Origin: Skermanella aerolata KACC 11604
GTDB lineage: Bacteria; Pseudomonadota; Alphaproteobacteria; Azospirillales; Azospirillaceae
Assembly: GCF_000936425.1 (NCBI RefSeq)
Contig: NZ_AVFK01000024.1
Location: 1-64,000, forward strand
DNA length: 64,000 nucleotides
Direction: 5' to 3'
In this document: in pieces, positions 28,767 through 41,291 of the stretch
How the letters are laid out: every line of letters begins with the position of its first letter
How positions within the stretch are numbered: position 1 is the stretch's first letter
Notes under the pieces: model-generated
What the model saw: only the letters and a program-made list of their open reading frames with translations
The model's database searches: none
Told to the model about the DNA's origin: nothing
Position numbers and translations under genes: made by a program

Positions 28767-29078
28767 ATGTTCGCAGTGATCCGCACCGGCGGCAAGCAGT
28801 ACAAAGTCGCCAACGGCGACGTGATCAAGGTCGAGAAACTGGCTGGCGAAGCTGGCGCTTCCATCAACTTCGATGAAGTTCTGATGGTCAGCGACGAAGG
28901 CAGCACGACGGTCGGCACCCCCCTGGTCGCAGGGGCTGCGGTTACCGCCGAAGTCATCGCCCAGGATCGTGGGCCGAAGATCATCGTCTTCAAGAAGAAG
29001 CGTCGCCAGAACTACCGGCGTAAGAACGGGCACCGTCAGGACCTGACCGTGCTGCGCATCACCGGGATCAGCGCGTAA
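28767..29078 (+). CDS. rplU: 50S ribosomal protein L21
   Basis: 103 aa. Full L21: starts [20 protein letters not shown], with the conserved [20 protein letters not shown] basic stretch and the end [11 protein letters not shown]. It binds 23S rRNA. First gene of the rplU-rpmA pair that precedes obgE in most bacteria. Confidence 0.98.
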   Translation: MFAVIRTGGKQYKVANGDVIKVEKLAGEAGASINFDEVLMVSDEGSTTVGTPLVAGAAVTAEVIAQDRGPKIIVFKKKRRQNYRRKNGHRQDLTVLRITGISA

Positions 29079-29134
29079 TTCAAACGCGCCCATAATCCCG
29101 TCCGGTAGACCCTGGCTAATAGGAGTTCAGAGCA

Positions 29135-29428
29135 ATGGCACATAAAAAGGCAGGCGGTAGCTCCCGCAACGGTCGCGACAGCGCCGGCCGTCGTCTTGGC
29201 GTCAAGAAGTTCGGTGGTGAGAACGTCATCCCCGGCAACATCATCGTCCGTCAGCGCGGCACTGAGTTCCATCCCGGCGCCAATGTCGGCATCGGCAAGG
29301 ACCACACCCTGTTCGCTCTCGTCGAGGGTCAGGTGAAGTTCCGCAAGTCCATGCTCGGCCGGACCTTTGTCTCGGTTCAGGGCGTGTCGGTTACCGAAGC
29401 GGAAAGCGTGCCGGCGGCCGCCGAATAA
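29135..29428 (+). CDS. rpmA: 50S ribosomal protein L27
   Basis: 97 aa. Begins [20 protein letters not shown], with the N-terminal tail reaching the peptidyl-transferase centre, then [17 protein letters not shown] and [23 protein letters not shown] lies ten bases before the ATG. A strong terminator follows, separating it from obgE. Confidence 0.98.
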   Translation: MAHKKAGGSSRNGRDSAGRRLGVKKFGGENVIPGNIIVRQRGTEFHPGANVGIGKDHTLFALVEGQVKFRKSMLGRTFVSVQGVSVTEAESVPAAAE

Positions 29429-29463
29429 CGGCGCCCCAGCATCCTGCATTCCGGACTTGGATC

Positions 29464-29497
29464 ATCGGGGGGTCGGTTCTACCGTCCCCCCGATTTT
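29464..29497 (+). terminator. Rho-independent terminator after rpmA
   Basis: ATCGGGGGG and CCCCCCGAT pair, extended by CGG/CCG inside, and the stem is followed by TTTTCGTTTT. It lies 35 bases after the rpmA stop. Confidence 0.9.
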
Positions 29498-29570
29498 CGT
29501 TTTCGGCATCCATCGTCCGTGCCCCCTCTACCCGCGTTCCATCCTGGTCCCCACCTCCCGCAGATGATGA

Positions 29571-31920
<2,350 letters not shown>

Positions 31921-31942
31921 CCCGCCTTATCCGGAATACATT

Positions 31943-32590
31943 ATGATTGAAGCCGTCCTCTGGGACATCGACGGCACGTTGCTGGACAGCGAGCCCTTTC
32001 ACTTCAAGTCGATCGTCGCCGTCTGCGAGGCCCATGGCCAGACGGTGCCCAAGTCCGATTACGACCGCCTGCTCGGCCGCTCCATGGCGGAAGTCTACGC
32101 CATGCTGAACGCGGCTCAGCCGATGCCGCTCGACCTGCCGCAGCTTGCGGCGGCCTGCTCCGACTATTACGTCGCCAATGTCGCCGACGTGCCGGCTCGC
32201 GCCGGCGCCTTGGAGAAGGTGGCCGAACTGGCGGAGCGCGGCATCCTTCAGGCCTGCGTCTCCAACAGCGGACGCCGGGTCGTCGAAGCCAATTTCAGCG
32301 CCATCGAGGATACGATCGCGATGCCGGACGCCCTGCGCTTCGCCCTGTCGCGCGACGATGTCGCCCACGGCAAGCCGCACCCGGAACCCTATCTGCGCGC
32401 CGCCGAGCGGCTGGGCGTCCACCCCTCCGCCTGCCTCGTGGTGGAGGACAGCCCGATCGGCGCCCGCTCCGGCAAGGCCGCCGGCATGGTCACGATCGCT
32501 TGGCCGCAGCACGCGACGCTGGAGTTCGACCCGGTCGATCACCTGATCGCCGACCTGCACGACCTGGACTGGCCGGCCTTCTTCCGCTGA
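31943..32590 (+). CDS. HAD-family phosphatase (beta-phosphoglucomutase-like)
   Basis: 215 aa. HAD motif I LWDIDGTLLDSEPFH, helical cap (about 15-85), motif II threonine/serine in ACVSNSGRRV, lysine in GKPHPEPYLRAAE and motif IV VVEDSPIGARSGKAAGM. Subfamily IA, small cap. Lies 22 bases after proB and before proA; no proline-pathway phosphatase is known, so substrate is open. Confidence 0.9.
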   Translation: MIEAVLWDIDGTLLDSEPFHFKSIVAVCEAHGQTVPKSDYDRLLGRSMAEVYAMLNAAQPMPLDLPQLAAACSDYYVANVADVPARAGALEKVAELAERGILQACVSNSGRRVVEANFSAIEDTIAMPDALRFALSRDDVAHGKPHPEPYLRAAERLGVHPSACLVVEDSPIGARSGKAAGMVTIAWPQHATLEFDPVDHLIADLHDLDWPAFFR

Positions 32591-32715
32591 CCGGCGGATA
32601 GCTCCGGGGCAAACAGGTCTGGAGATGGCCGATGCGCGTTCTGCGGTCTTCTCCGGACCGGAAAAATCGCATAAGGTCCCGCAACTTACATAAAACTCGA
32701 TTGGGAGCGCCCGCC

Positions 32716-33996
32716 GTGACCGCCGTCAAGCACACCGTTGATCCCTTGCAGGGGGAGATGCAGCAGTTGGGGAGCGCAGCGCGCGCCGCAGCAGCAGTGC
32801 TTGCCCTGGCGCCGACGACCCAGAAGAACGAAGCGCTGCGCGCGGCGGCAGCCGCACTGCGCTCCCGCGTGCCGGAGATCCTGGCCGCCAACGCCCGCGA
32901 TCTCGCCGCAGCCGTGGCGCGCGGCACCGCCGCCTCCCTGATGGACAGGCTGAAGCTGGACGAGACGCGTGTCGAAGGCATTGCCAAGGGCCTGGAAGAC
33001 GTGGCGGACCTGCCCGACCCAATCGGCGCCGTCATGGCGGAGTGGGAACGCCCCAACGGCCTGAAGATCGCCCGCGTCCGCGTGCCGCTGGGCGTCATCG
33101 GCATCATCTACGAGAGCCGCCCCAACGTGACCGCCGACGCCGGCGGACTTTGCCTGAAGTCCGGCAACGCCTGCATCCTGCGCGGCGGTTCCGACAGCTT
33201 CGAATCCTCACGCGCCATCACCGCCTGCATGCAGGCCGGCCTGAAGGCCGCAGGATTGCCCGAAGCGTCGATCCAGCTGGTCCCCACCACCGACCGCGCC
33301 GCCGTCGGCATCATGCTGACGATGACCGACGACATCGACGTGATCATCCCGCGTGGCGGCAAGTCGCTGATCCAGCGCGTCGCCGCCGAAAGTCGCATCC
33401 CGGTCATCAAGCACTTGGACGGCATCTGCCATGTCTATGTCGATGCCGCCGCCGATCCCAGGAAGGCGCGCGACATCGTCCTCAACGCCAAGATGCGCCG
33501 GACCTCCGTCTGCGGCGCCGCCGAAACTCTGCTGGTGGACCGTAGCATCGCCCAGGCTCAGCTTCCCGGACTGGTCGAGGCCCTGATCGAGGCCGGCTGC
33601 GAGGTTCGCGGCGACCAGACGGTCCGGGCGCTGAACGACCGCGTCGTCCCGGCCACACCGGCCGACTGGGATACCGAGTACCTCGACGCCATCATCTCCG
33701 TACGCGTGGTGGACGGCATCGACGCCGCCGTCGAGCACATCAACCGTCACGGCTCGCACCACACCGACAGCATCGTGACAGAGGACGCCGCCACGGCGGA
33801 AACCTTCCTCAACCACGTGGACAGCGGCATCGTGCTGTGGAACGCCTCGACCCAGTTCGCCGACGGCGGCGAATTCGGCATGGGCGCGGAGATCGGCATT
33901 TCCACCGGCAAGCTGCACGCGCGCGGCCCAGTCGGGGCGGAACAGCTCACCAGCTACAAGTATCAGGTGCGCGGCTCCGGGCAGATCCGCCCATGA
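32716..33996 (+). CDS. proA: Glutamate-5-semialdehyde dehydrogenase
   Basis: 426 aa from a GTG. ALDH-superfamily gamma-glutamyl phosphate reductase: [50 protein letters not shown] and the catalytic cysteine region [19 protein letters not shown]. Reduces glutamyl 5-phosphate to the semialdehyde with NADPH, the second proline step. A TTG five codons upstream is an alternative start. Confidence 0.96.
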   Translation: MTAVKHTVDPLQGEMQQLGSAARAAAAVLALAPTTQKNEALRAAAAALRSRVPEILAANARDLAAAVARGTAASLMDRLKLDETRVEGIAKGLEDVADLPDPIGAVMAEWERPNGLKIARVRVPLGVIGIIYESRPNVTADAGGLCLKSGNACILRGGSDSFESSRAITACMQAGLKAAGLPEASIQLVPTTDRAAVGIMLTMTDDIDVIIPRGGKSLIQRVAAESRIPVIKHLDGICHVYVDAAADPRKARDIVLNAKMRRTSVCGAAETLLVDRSIAQAQLPGLVEALIEAGCEVRGDQTVRALNDRVVPATPADWDTEYLDAIISVRVVDGIDAAVEHINRHGSHHTDSIVTEDAATAETFLNHVDSGIVLWNASTQFADGGEFGMGAEIGISTGKLHARGPVGAEQLTSYKYQVRGSGQIRP

Positions 33997-34033
33997 CTCC
34001 CGCCTTGCAGGCGGCCGGGAGCACGGCGGCAGA

Positions 34034-34675
34034 GTGAAGCGGGTCCATCTCTACAGCGGCCGTTTCTGGGCCGGCCGCAAGGTCGGCCTGCTCGGCGGCT
34101 CCTTCAACCCGGCCCATGACGGCCACCGCCACATCAGTCTGCTGGCGCTGAAGCTGCTCGGCCTCGATTACGTCTGGTGGCTGGTCAGCCCGCAGAATCC
34201 GCTCAAATCGACACGCGACATGGCGTCGCTGGAAGAGCGGCTGGTCAGCGGCCAACTGGTCGCCCGTCATCCCCGGATCGTCGTCACCGATATCGAGTGC
34301 GAACTGGACACGCGCTTTACGGCACAGACACTTGCCGGGCTCCACGGGCACTTCCCGCAGACCCGTTTCGTCTGGCTGATGGGGGCGGACAACCTGACGC
34401 AAATACCGCGCTGGCAGAACTGGACGCGAATCTTTGCCAGCACACCCGTTGCAGTCTTCAGCCGGCCTCCATATTCTTTAAGTGCGTTGCATGGCAAAGC
34501 CGCGCAACGCTACAGGTGTCGCCGGGTCGGCCAAAACCGGGCGCGGGGGCTTCCAGCGATGGAGCCGCCAGCCTGGGTATTTTTCCAGAACCCGCTGCAT
34601 CCGGCATCGGCGACGGAAATCCGGAAACGACGCGCGCAGGCAGCGGCGGCGGCTTCCGGCGGTCAACCGGTTTAA
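34034..34675 (+). CDS. nadD: Nicotinate-nucleotide adenylyltransferase
   Basis: 213 aa from a GTG. Nucleotidyltransferase T/HxGH site appears as GLLGGSFNPAHDGHRHISL, followed by WWLVSPQNPLK and FVWLMGADNLTQIPRW. The late ISSTxIR-type motif reads NPLHPASATEIRKR. Forms nicotinate adenine dinucleotide from nicotinate mononucleotide and ATP in NAD synthesis. The alternative initiation codon suits low expression. Confidence 0.94.
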   Translation: MKRVHLYSGRFWAGRKVGLLGGSFNPAHDGHRHISLLALKLLGLDYVWWLVSPQNPLKSTRDMASLEERLVSGQLVARHPRIVVTDIECELDTRFTAQTLAGLHGHFPQTRFVWLMGADNLTQIPRWQNWTRIFASTPVAVFSRPPYSLSALHGKAAQRYRCRRVGQNRARGLPAMEPPAWVFFQNPLHPASATEIRKRRAQAAAAASGGQPV

Positions 34676-34680
34676 CAGAG

Positions 34681-35121
34681 GTGAGAGCCATAACCACGCA
34701 AACCCAACACGCTCCCGAAGCAACTGCAATCGCCGGGAAGCTCTCCAAACAGTTCTCTGAGGAATTGCCGAAGCAACTCAGCGAACTCGCCGTCAAGTCG
34801 CTGGACGACGATAAGGCCGAAGATATCGTCGTTATCGACCTGGCCGGTAAAACCTCCATCGCGGACTACATGGTCGTAGCGTCGGGCCGCTCCTCGCGGC
34901 AGGTCGGCGCCATGGCCGAACACCTGCGCGAGAAGCTGAAGGTCGCCGGCGCTCCGGCGGTCGAGGTCGAAGGCATGGCGCAGGCCGACTGGGTGCTGAT
35001 CGATGCCGGAGACGTCATCATCCACCTGTTCCGCCCGGAGGTCCGGACCTTCTACAATCTGGAGAAGATGTGGGGCGTCGAGCCGCCGGCAGCGTCCCAA
35101 CAGGCTGCCCTGTACGCCTGA
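34681..35121 (+). CDS. rsfS: Ribosome silencing factor RsfS
   Basis: 146 aa from a GTG six bases after nadD; no ATG is available upstream of the domain in this frame. RsfS/Iojap domain at about 30-140: VKSLDDDKAEDIVVIDLAGK, SIADYMVVASGRSSRQV, GMAQADWVLIDAGDVIIHLF and the end VRTFYNLEKMWG. Binds L14 and blocks 30S-50S joining under starvation. Confidence 0.94.
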   Translation: MRAITTQTQHAPEATAIAGKLSKQFSEELPKQLSELAVKSLDDDKAEDIVVIDLAGKTSIADYMVVASGRSSRQVGAMAEHLREKLKVAGAPAVEVEGMAQADWVLIDAGDVIIHLFRPEVRTFYNLEKMWGVEPPAASQQAALYA

Positions 35122-35137
35122 CGGGATCCGAAGCCTT

Positions 35138-35596
35138 ATGAAGATCTGGCTCGCCGCCGTCGGGCGGGCGCGGGCCGGGGCGGCGCGCGACCTTTACGAT
35201 GAATATGCCCGGCGCATGACTTGGCCTCTTACGCTGAAAGAGGTCGAATCGAAGAAACGCGCGCCGCCGGACGAACTCAAGCGCCTGGAGGCGGACCTCC
35301 TCCTGGCAGCCGTCCCCAATGCTGCCATGATCGTGGCGCTCGATGAACGCGGGACCACCCTGTCCAGCGAACGGTTTGCCGAACGCCTGGGTGTCTGGCG
35401 CGACCAGGGAGTGGGCGACGTCGCCTTCCTGATCGGCGGAGCCGACGGCCACGGCGACGCGGTCGGCAAGCGGGCCGACCTGATGCTGGCGCTGGGTCCC
35501 ATGACATGGCCGCACCTGATGGTCCGTGCCATGATCGCGGAACAACTATATCGGGCTCAACAGATTCTGGCGGGACACCCCTATCATCGGGCATAA
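35138..35596 (+). CDS. rlmH: 23S rRNA pseudouridine-1915 methyltransferase
   Basis: 152 aa. SPOUT-family RlmH: MKIWLAAVGRARAGAARDLY, EVESKKRAPPDELKRLEAD, ALDERGTTLSSERFAERLG, FLIGGADGHGDAV (SAM-binding knot) and the end EQLYRAQQILAGHPYHR. Methylates N3 of pseudouridine in helix 69. Follows rsfS by 16 bases, the standard order. Confidence 0.97.
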   Translation: MKIWLAAVGRARAGAARDLYDEYARRMTWPLTLKEVESKKRAPPDELKRLEADLLLAAVPNAAMIVALDERGTTLSSERFAERLGVWRDQGVGDVAFLIGGADGHGDAVGKRADLMLALGPMTWPHLMVRAMIAEQLYRAQQILAGHPYHRA

Positions 35597-35651
35597 ACTA
35601 GCCAGGGCTTCCGCCGCTGAAACGGAACGTTTACCAAACTGGGATAGTGCT

Positions 35652-37226
35652 ATGGCCGCCATGATCGATAAAAAACGCCCCCGTCCCGTCGTTCTCTGCG
35701 TTCTCGATGGCTGGGGCTATCGCGAGGACCCGGCCGACAACGCCGTGGCTCAGGGCAACACCCCCGTTTTCGATCGTCTCTGGGCGGCCGGCCCCCATGC
35801 TTTCCTGCACGCCTCGGAAGAGGATGTCGGCCTGCCCCATGGTCAGATCGGCAACTCCGAAGTCGGGCACATGAACCTGGGCGCCGGCCGGGTCGTGTTC
35901 CAGGACTTGCCGATGATCGACAGGGCCTTCGCCGAAGGCGAACTGAACCACAACCCGGCCATGAACGGCTTCATCGCCGCGTTGAAGCAGTCCGGCGGCT
36001 CGGCGCACCTGATGGGCCTGCTGTCGCCCGGCGGCGTCCATAGCCACCAGTCCCATTTCGCAGCATTGGCGAAGGCGCTCAGCGCCGCCCAGGTGCCAGT
36101 CGTCATCCACGGCTTCCTGGACGGCCGCGATGTGCCGCCGCGCAGCGCCCGCGAGCAGGTTTCGGCTTTCCTGAAGGACATCGAAGGGTTGCCGGGCGTC
36201 AGCTTCGGCACGATCGACGGCCGCTACTACGCGATGGATCGCGACAAGCGCTGGGAACGGGTTGAACGCGCCTACAATGCCATGGTGGCCGCCCAGGGCC
36301 TGGAAGCGCCCGACCCGATCGCCGCGATCGACCAGGCCTATGCGGCCGATACCGGCGACGAGTTCGTCCTGCCGACCGTGATCGGCGCCTACACCGGCGC
36401 CAAGGACGGCGACGGCCTCCTGATGGTCAACTTCCGAGCCGACCGCGCGCGGGAGATCCTGACGGCCCTGCTCGATCCCGCCTTCAAGGGCTTCGACCGG
36501 CGCAACCCGATCCGCTTCGCCGCCGCGACCGGCATGGTCGAATACTCGACCGCCCTGAACGAGTACCTGACCGCGATCTTCCCGCCCAAGGAACTGACCA
36601 ACGTGCTGGGCAAGGTGGTGTCGGATGCCGGCCTGACTCAGCTCCGCATGGCGGAGACGGAGAAGTACCCGCACGTCACCTTCTTCTTCAACGGCGGCGA
36701 GGAAAAGGTCTATCCGGGCGAGGAGCGCATCATGGTGCCCTCCCCCAAGGTCGCGACTTACGACCTCCAGCCCGAGATGTCGGCGCCCGAACTGGCGGAC
36801 AAGGCGGTCGCCGCCGTCGAGACCGGCAAGTTCGACATGCTGGTGATCAACTTCGCCAACCCCGACATGGTCGGCCATTCCGGCATCCTGTCCGCCGCGA
36901 TCAAGGCGGTGGAAGCGGTGGACGCATGTCTGGGCCGGCTGGTCGAGGCGGTCACCCACCAGGGCGGTGTGCTGCTGGTCACCGCCGACCATGGCAACTG
37001 CGAGATGATGCGCGATCCCGTCACCGGCGGCCCGCACACCGCCCATACCCTCAACCTCGTGCCGCTGATGCTCGTCAACGGCCCGGCGGATGTGGTCGCG
37101 ATCAACGACGGCAAGCTGGCCGACATAGCACCGACCATGCTCGACCTGATGGGCCTGCCCAAGCCGGTGGAAATGACCGGCCAAACCCTGATCCGCCGCG
37201 ATTCCGCGCGGCGCGCCGCGGAATAG
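35652..37226 (+). CDS. gpmI: Phosphoglycerate mutase, 2,3-BPG-independent
   Basis: 524 aa. Alkaline-phosphatase-fold enzyme: VLCVLDGWGYRED (metal), LPHGQIGNSEVGHMNLGAGR with the phosphorylated serine, GLLSPGGVHSHQSH, FLDGRDVPPRSA, NFRADRAREI, NFANPDMVGHSG and TADHGNCEMM. Interconverts 3- and 2-phosphoglycerate with Mn. A second ATG four codons in is equally possible. Confidence 0.97.
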   Translation: MAAMIDKKRPRPVVLCVLDGWGYREDPADNAVAQGNTPVFDRLWAAGPHAFLHASEEDVGLPHGQIGNSEVGHMNLGAGRVVFQDLPMIDRAFAEGELNHNPAMNGFIAALKQSGGSAHLMGLLSPGGVHSHQSHFAALAKALSAAQVPVVIHGFLDGRDVPPRSAREQVSAFLKDIEGLPGVSFGTIDGRYYAMDRDKRWERVERAYNAMVAAQGLEAPDPIAAIDQAYAADTGDEFVLPTVIGAYTGAKDGDGLLMVNFRADRAREILTALLDPAFKGFDRRNPIRFAAATGMVEYSTALNEYLTAIFPPKELTNVLGKVVSDAGLTQLRMAETEKYPHVTFFFNGGEEKVYPGEERIMVPSPKVATYDLQPEMSAPELADKAVAAVETGKFDMLVINFANPDMVGHSGILSAAIKAVEAVDACLGRLVEAVTHQGGVLLVTADHGNCEMMRDPVTGGPHTAHTLNLVPLMLVNGPADVVAINDGKLADIAPTMLDLMGLPKPVEMTGQTLIRRDSARRAAE

Positions 37227-37230
37227 GCGC

Positions 37231-38589
37231 ATGAGGAGGGCAGCATTGGCAACGGCTGCCCTCCTCGGCGCCCTGGCGGCCCCTGCGGCATGGGCTCAGC
37301 CGGCCTGGGCTCAATCCCAGAAGCAGCCGCAGGCCCAGCAGCAATCCCAGAACGCCCTGACGGAGGTCGAGCGCCAGCTCGAAGCCAGCCGCAAGCGCGA
37401 CGCGGAACTGGCCCGCTCGTCCGAGGCGCTGGAGCAGGAACTGGTTTCGCTCCGTACCCGTCTGGTCCAGACCGCCGACGAGGCGACCAGGCTGGAAAAC
37501 GAATTGTCCGGCCTGGAAGAAACGCTCCGCGCGATGGAAGCGGAGGAGCGCGTTCAGGCCGCCAAGCTGGACGCCGACAAGGCGCAGATCTCAGAGCTGC
37601 TGGGAGCACTTCAGCGGCTGTCCCGCATTCCCCCCGAAGCGATGATCGCACGGCCGGAGTCGCCGGTCGACACGCTGCGCAGCGCGCTGCTGCTCCGCTC
37701 CGCAGTCCCTATCCTGCGCGACCGCGCCGAAGCGCTGGCCGGCGCGCTCCAGCAGTTCGCCGATCTCCGTACCCATCTGGCCGAGCGCCGCGCCCAGGCC
37801 GAGAAGGCCCGCGCGGACCTTGGGTCGCGCCAGGGCGACATCGCCAAGCTGGTCGAGCGGCGGCAGGAGCTTCAGGAACGGACCCAGGCCGAGCGCGAGC
37901 AGGTGGCGGACCGCATGGCAAGCCTCGGCAACGAGGCCAAGGACCTGCGCACCTTGCTGGAAAAGATGGAGCGGGAGCGGATCGAGCGCGAGAAGCGCGA
38001 GGCCGAGGAACGCCGCAAGGCGGAGGAGCGCCGCAAGGCCGAAGCCGCCGCCAAGGCGGCCGCACTCGCCCGCGAGAAAGCCGCCACCGAAAAGGCCGAG
38101 CGGGAGAAAGCGGCGCGCGAAGCCGCCGCGGCTGAAGCGCGGGAGCGGGAACTTGCAGCCGCCGCCCGTCCTCCAGCCCCACCCGACTCCAAGGACGAGG
38201 TTCAGCGCCTGCCGGTGGCGGGACAGGTCACCACCCGCTACGGCGAGGCCGACAAGTTCGGCGTCACCAGCCGGGGACTGACGGTCACCTCACGTCCGGG
38301 CGCCCAGGTCGTGGCGCCATCGGCCGGTTCGGTCATGTTCGCCGGGCCGTTCCGCGGCTACGGGCTGATCTTGATCGTTGAACATCCCAATGGATATCAT
38401 AGTCTTATCGCAGGACTTGGCCGTATCGACACCAAGGTTGGTCAACGCGTACTGGCGGGGGAGCCCCTTGGAATCATGGGAACCCCGGCGGACGGTAACC
38501 CGGATCTCTATTTCGAGCTGCGACGGAACGGTCAGCCCATCAATCCGCAGCGCGGTCTCCCCGCTTCCGATGGCAAAGGACAAGGTTAG
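37231..38589 (+). CDS. Murein hydrolase activator EnvC-like (degenerate M23)
   Basis: 452 aa. Signal peptide (about 1-28), long coiled coil (about 40-315, very rich in R, E, A) and a C-terminal LytM/M23 fold (about 325-445, PVAGQVTTRYGEADKFGV ... VVAPSAGSVMFAGPFRGYGL ... DLYFELRRNGQPINP). The zinc ligands of active M23 peptidases are missing: the H-x-x-x-D region reads RGLTV and the H-x-H region LIAG. That is the EnvC condition, an activator of amidases in division. The stop directly abuts the next start. Confidence 0.88.
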   Translation: MRRAALATAALLGALAAPAAWAQPAWAQSQKQPQAQQQSQNALTEVERQLEASRKRDAELARSSEALEQELVSLRTRLVQTADEATRLENELSGLEETLRAMEAEERVQAAKLDADKAQISELLGALQRLSRIPPEAMIARPESPVDTLRSALLLRSAVPILRDRAEALAGALQQFADLRTHLAERRAQAEKARADLGSRQGDIAKLVERRQELQERTQAEREQVADRMASLGNEAKDLRTLLEKMERERIEREKREAEERRKAEERRKAEAAAKAAALAREKAATEKAEREKAAREAAAAEARERELAAAARPPAPPDSKDEVQRLPVAGQVTTRYGEADKFGVTSRGLTVTSRPGAQVVAPSAGSVMFAGPFRGYGLILIVEHPNGYHSLIAGLGRIDTKVGQRVLAGEPLGIMGTPADGNPDLYFELRRNGQPINPQRGLPASDGKGQG

Positions 38590-39975
38590 ATGATGAAGAC
38601 GATCAGTGCTGCCGCCCTCGCGGGCGTTCTGTTCCTAGCGCCGGCCTGCGCCATTGCCGAAACCAACACTTCGGAAACCTATCGGCAGCTCAACCTGTTC
38701 GGCGATGTGTTCGAACGCGTCCGGTCCGAATATGTCGAGCCGGTGACCGACGAGCAACTGATCGAAACCGCCATCAACGGCATGCTGACGGCGCTCGACC
38801 CGCATTCCAGCTACCTGAACCGCAAGAGCTTCCAGGACATGCAGGTCCAGACGCGCGGCGAGTTCGGCGGCCTGGGGATCGAGGTCACGATGGAAAACGG
38901 CCTGATCAAGGTCGTGTCGCCGATCGACGACACCCCGGCCTTCCGCGCCGGTCTCCAGCCCGGCGACCTGATCACCCATCTGGACGGCGAAGCGATCTCC
39001 GGCATGAGCCTCGCCGATGCCGTCGAGAAGATGCGCGGGCCTGTCGGCAGCGACATCAAGGTCACGATCCGGCGCGGCGAGGCGTCTGAGCCGTTCGACG
39101 TCGCGATCACCCGCGACACCATCAAGATCCAGTCCGTCCGCTACCGCCAGGAAGGCGATGTCGGCTATATCCGGGTCACCACCTTCAACGAACAGACCCA
39201 GACCGGCCTGGAACGGGCGGTCGACCGGCTCCAGAAGGAAATCGGCAGCGATAAGCTGACCGGCTATGTGCTGGACCTGCGCAACAACCCCGGCGGCCTG
39301 CTCGATCAGGCGATCTCGGTGTCCGATACCTTCCTGGACAAGGGGGAGATCGTCTCCACCCGCGGCCGCAAGCCGGAAGACGGCCAGCGCTACAACGCCA
39401 AGGCCGGCGACCTCGCCAAGGGCAAGCCGATGGTCGTGCTGATCAACGGCGGCTCGGCCTCCGCCTCGGAAATCGTCGCCGGAGCGCTCCAGGACCACCA
39501 CCGCGCCATCGTGCTGGGCACCCAGAGCTTCGGCAAGGGCTCCGTCCAGACCATCATCCCGCTGCCCGGCCACGGCGCCATGCGCCTGACGACGGCGCGC
39601 TACTACACGCCGTCGGGCCGCTCGATCCAAGCGCTCGGCATCAGCCCGGATATCGAGGTCCAGCCGGCCAAGGTCGAGGAGATCGCACAGGGGATACGGC
39701 GCCGCGAAGCCGATCTGCGCGGCGCCCTTCGCAACGACACGGTGAACAGCCAGCCCACCCGTCCTGCCCCGCAGGCCGTGCCGCCCGCCCCTGCTCCGGG
39801 CGCCGCTCCCGGTGCGGCTCCCACTCCTGCGCCCGCTCCCGGCGCCCAGGCTCCGCAGGGACAGGAAGGCGATCCCGCGACGGCGGCGGCAGCCGATCAG
39901 TTCGACTACCAGCTCGCCCGCGCGCTCGACCTGATCCGGGGCGTTTCCCTGTTCAACACGCGCGCCGCCAACTGA
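38590..39975 (+). CDS. ctpA: C-terminal processing protease, S41 family
   Basis: 461 aa. Signal peptide (about 1-23), PDZ domain (about 85-170, FGGLGIEVTMENGLIKVVSP), and S41 core with the Ser-Lys dyad: VLINGGSASASEIVAGAL (nucleophile) and GTQSFGKGSVQ (lysine). A proline/alanine-rich stretch (about 390-430) precedes the tail. Periplasmic Ctp proteases trim envelope proteins and control murein hydrolases, fitting the EnvC gene just upstream. Confidence 0.94.
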   Translation: MMKTISAAALAGVLFLAPACAIAETNTSETYRQLNLFGDVFERVRSEYVEPVTDEQLIETAINGMLTALDPHSSYLNRKSFQDMQVQTRGEFGGLGIEVTMENGLIKVVSPIDDTPAFRAGLQPGDLITHLDGEAISGMSLADAVEKMRGPVGSDIKVTIRRGEASEPFDVAITRDTIKIQSVRYRQEGDVGYIRVTTFNEQTQTGLERAVDRLQKEIGSDKLTGYVLDLRNNPGGLLDQAISVSDTFLDKGEIVSTRGRKPEDGQRYNAKAGDLAKGKPMVVLINGGSASASEIVAGALQDHHRAIVLGTQSFGKGSVQTIIPLPGHGAMRLTTARYYTPSGRSIQALGISPDIEVQPAKVEEIAQGIRRREADLRGALRNDTVNSQPTRPAPQAVPPAPAPGAAPGAAPTPAPAPGAQAPQGQEGDPATAAAADQFDYQLARALDLIRGVSLFNTRAAN

Positions 39976-39991
39976 GGCCCGAAGAGCGTCG

Positions 39992-41281
39992 ATGGCAACC
40001 GCAGCCGCAAAGAAGGCTCCTTCGAAAGCCAAGTTCGCCATCGACGTCGCCGCCATCCGCCGCTCCGTGGTGCAGGCTTTCCAAAAGCTGAAGCCCAAGC
40101 GGAAGAAAGGTCTGGCGGCACCGATCGACGGCGAGCGGACGTTGTCGACCGAAATCGACACCGGGGTCGAGCGCAATCTGGTCACCCGGCGGATCAAGAC
40201 CGTCATGGGCTCCGCCGTGGGAAAGGCCAAGGCCGGAGCGAAATCGCAGCGACTGCGCAAGGCGGCTATGGCGGTGGCCATGGTCCTGCCGCTGTTCGGC
40301 ATGGCGGGCATCGCCGCCTGGCTATATACCGGCGCCGAGGAGACGGAACGGGAGCTCGAGGCGGCGATCCCCCGGATCGTCGTCCCGGTGCTCTCTCCCG
40401 ACAGCGGCGGCATCGTCCACAACGATACGGCGAAGGCGGCGGCGCCCAGCGTCAACTCCCCCTATGATCCGGTGCCGATGGTCCCGGCCCCGGCGGCCGG
40501 CCTGATCGAGGACTCGCCGCGCGGCCCGCTGCCCCGCATCGGCGCCGACGGACGGACGCCGTGGCAGACCTATGCCCGGCCGTTCTTCCACGACGACAAG
40601 CGGCCGCGCATCGCCATGGTGGTCGGCCCCATGGGTATTTCCGCCAATGCGACATCCCGCGCGATAGAAGGGCTTCCCGGTGCCGTGACGCTGGCCTTCT
40701 CGCCGTCGGCGGACCAGCTCGGCGTCTGGGTCGATCAGGCGCGCCGGCTTGGACACGAGGTCATGCTGGAACTGCCGATGGAACCGGCGGACTTCCCACG
40801 CAACGACCCCGGTCCCAACACCATGCTGGTATCGCTCGACCCCGACCGTAACCAGCAGCGGCTGTTGAGCACGCTGGGCCGTGTATCCGGGTATGTCGGC
40901 GTGACCTCGCTGTCGGGATCGCGCTTCGGCGGAACGCCCGACAGCATCCGCCCCATCCTGAATGAGATCAACCGGCGCGGGCTGATGTTCCTGGACGCCC
41001 AAGCCGGAGCCCGCAGCCCGGCGGCGCGCGAAGCGACCAAGATCGGCCTGCCCAGGGCGATCGGGGACGGCTTCATCGACGAAGTCCCGTCGAAGGCGGC
41101 GATCGAGGCTCAGCTTCGCAATCTGGAAGAAGCGGCAAGGCTGGACGGCGCCGCCGTCGGCATCGCCTCGGCCTATCCCGTCACGCTGGATCAACTGAGC
41201 CAATGGATCGCAACCCTGGAGGCCAAAGGCATCGTGCTGGCCCCCATAACGGCCCTCGTCAACAAGCAGGCGGACCGGTAA
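39992..41281 (+). CDS. Divergent polysaccharide deacetylase family protein
   Basis: 429 aa. Cytoplasmic basic N-terminus (1-90), one membrane helix (about 92-112), proline-rich linker, then the PF04748 domain from about 200 ([70 protein letters not shown]). The family (YibQ-like) lacks the ordinary deacetylase metal site arrangement and commonly follows envC and ctpA. A role in the cell wall is inferred from context. Confidence 0.88.
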   Translation: MATAAAKKAPSKAKFAIDVAAIRRSVVQAFQKLKPKRKKGLAAPIDGERTLSTEIDTGVERNLVTRRIKTVMGSAVGKAKAGAKSQRLRKAAMAVAMVLPLFGMAGIAAWLYTGAEETERELEAAIPRIVVPVLSPDSGGIVHNDTAKAAAPSVNSPYDPVPMVPAPAAGLIEDSPRGPLPRIGADGRTPWQTYARPFFHDDKRPRIAMVVGPMGISANATSRAIEGLPGAVTLAFSPSADQLGVWVDQARRLGHEVMLELPMEPADFPRNDPGPNTMLVSLDPDRNQQRLLSTLGRVSGYVGVTSLSGSRFGGTPDSIRPILNEINRRGLMFLDAQAGARSPAAREATKIGLPRAIGDGFIDEVPSKAAIEAQLRNLEEAARLDGAAVGIASAYPVTLDQLSQWIATLEAKGIVLAPITALVNKQADR

Positions 41282-41291
41282 GGAAGAACCA

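Noticed and set aside
38635..40455. Long minus-strand frame of about 600 codons
   Set aside because: Antisense to ctpA and the deacetylase-family gene, both clearly coding on the plus strand.
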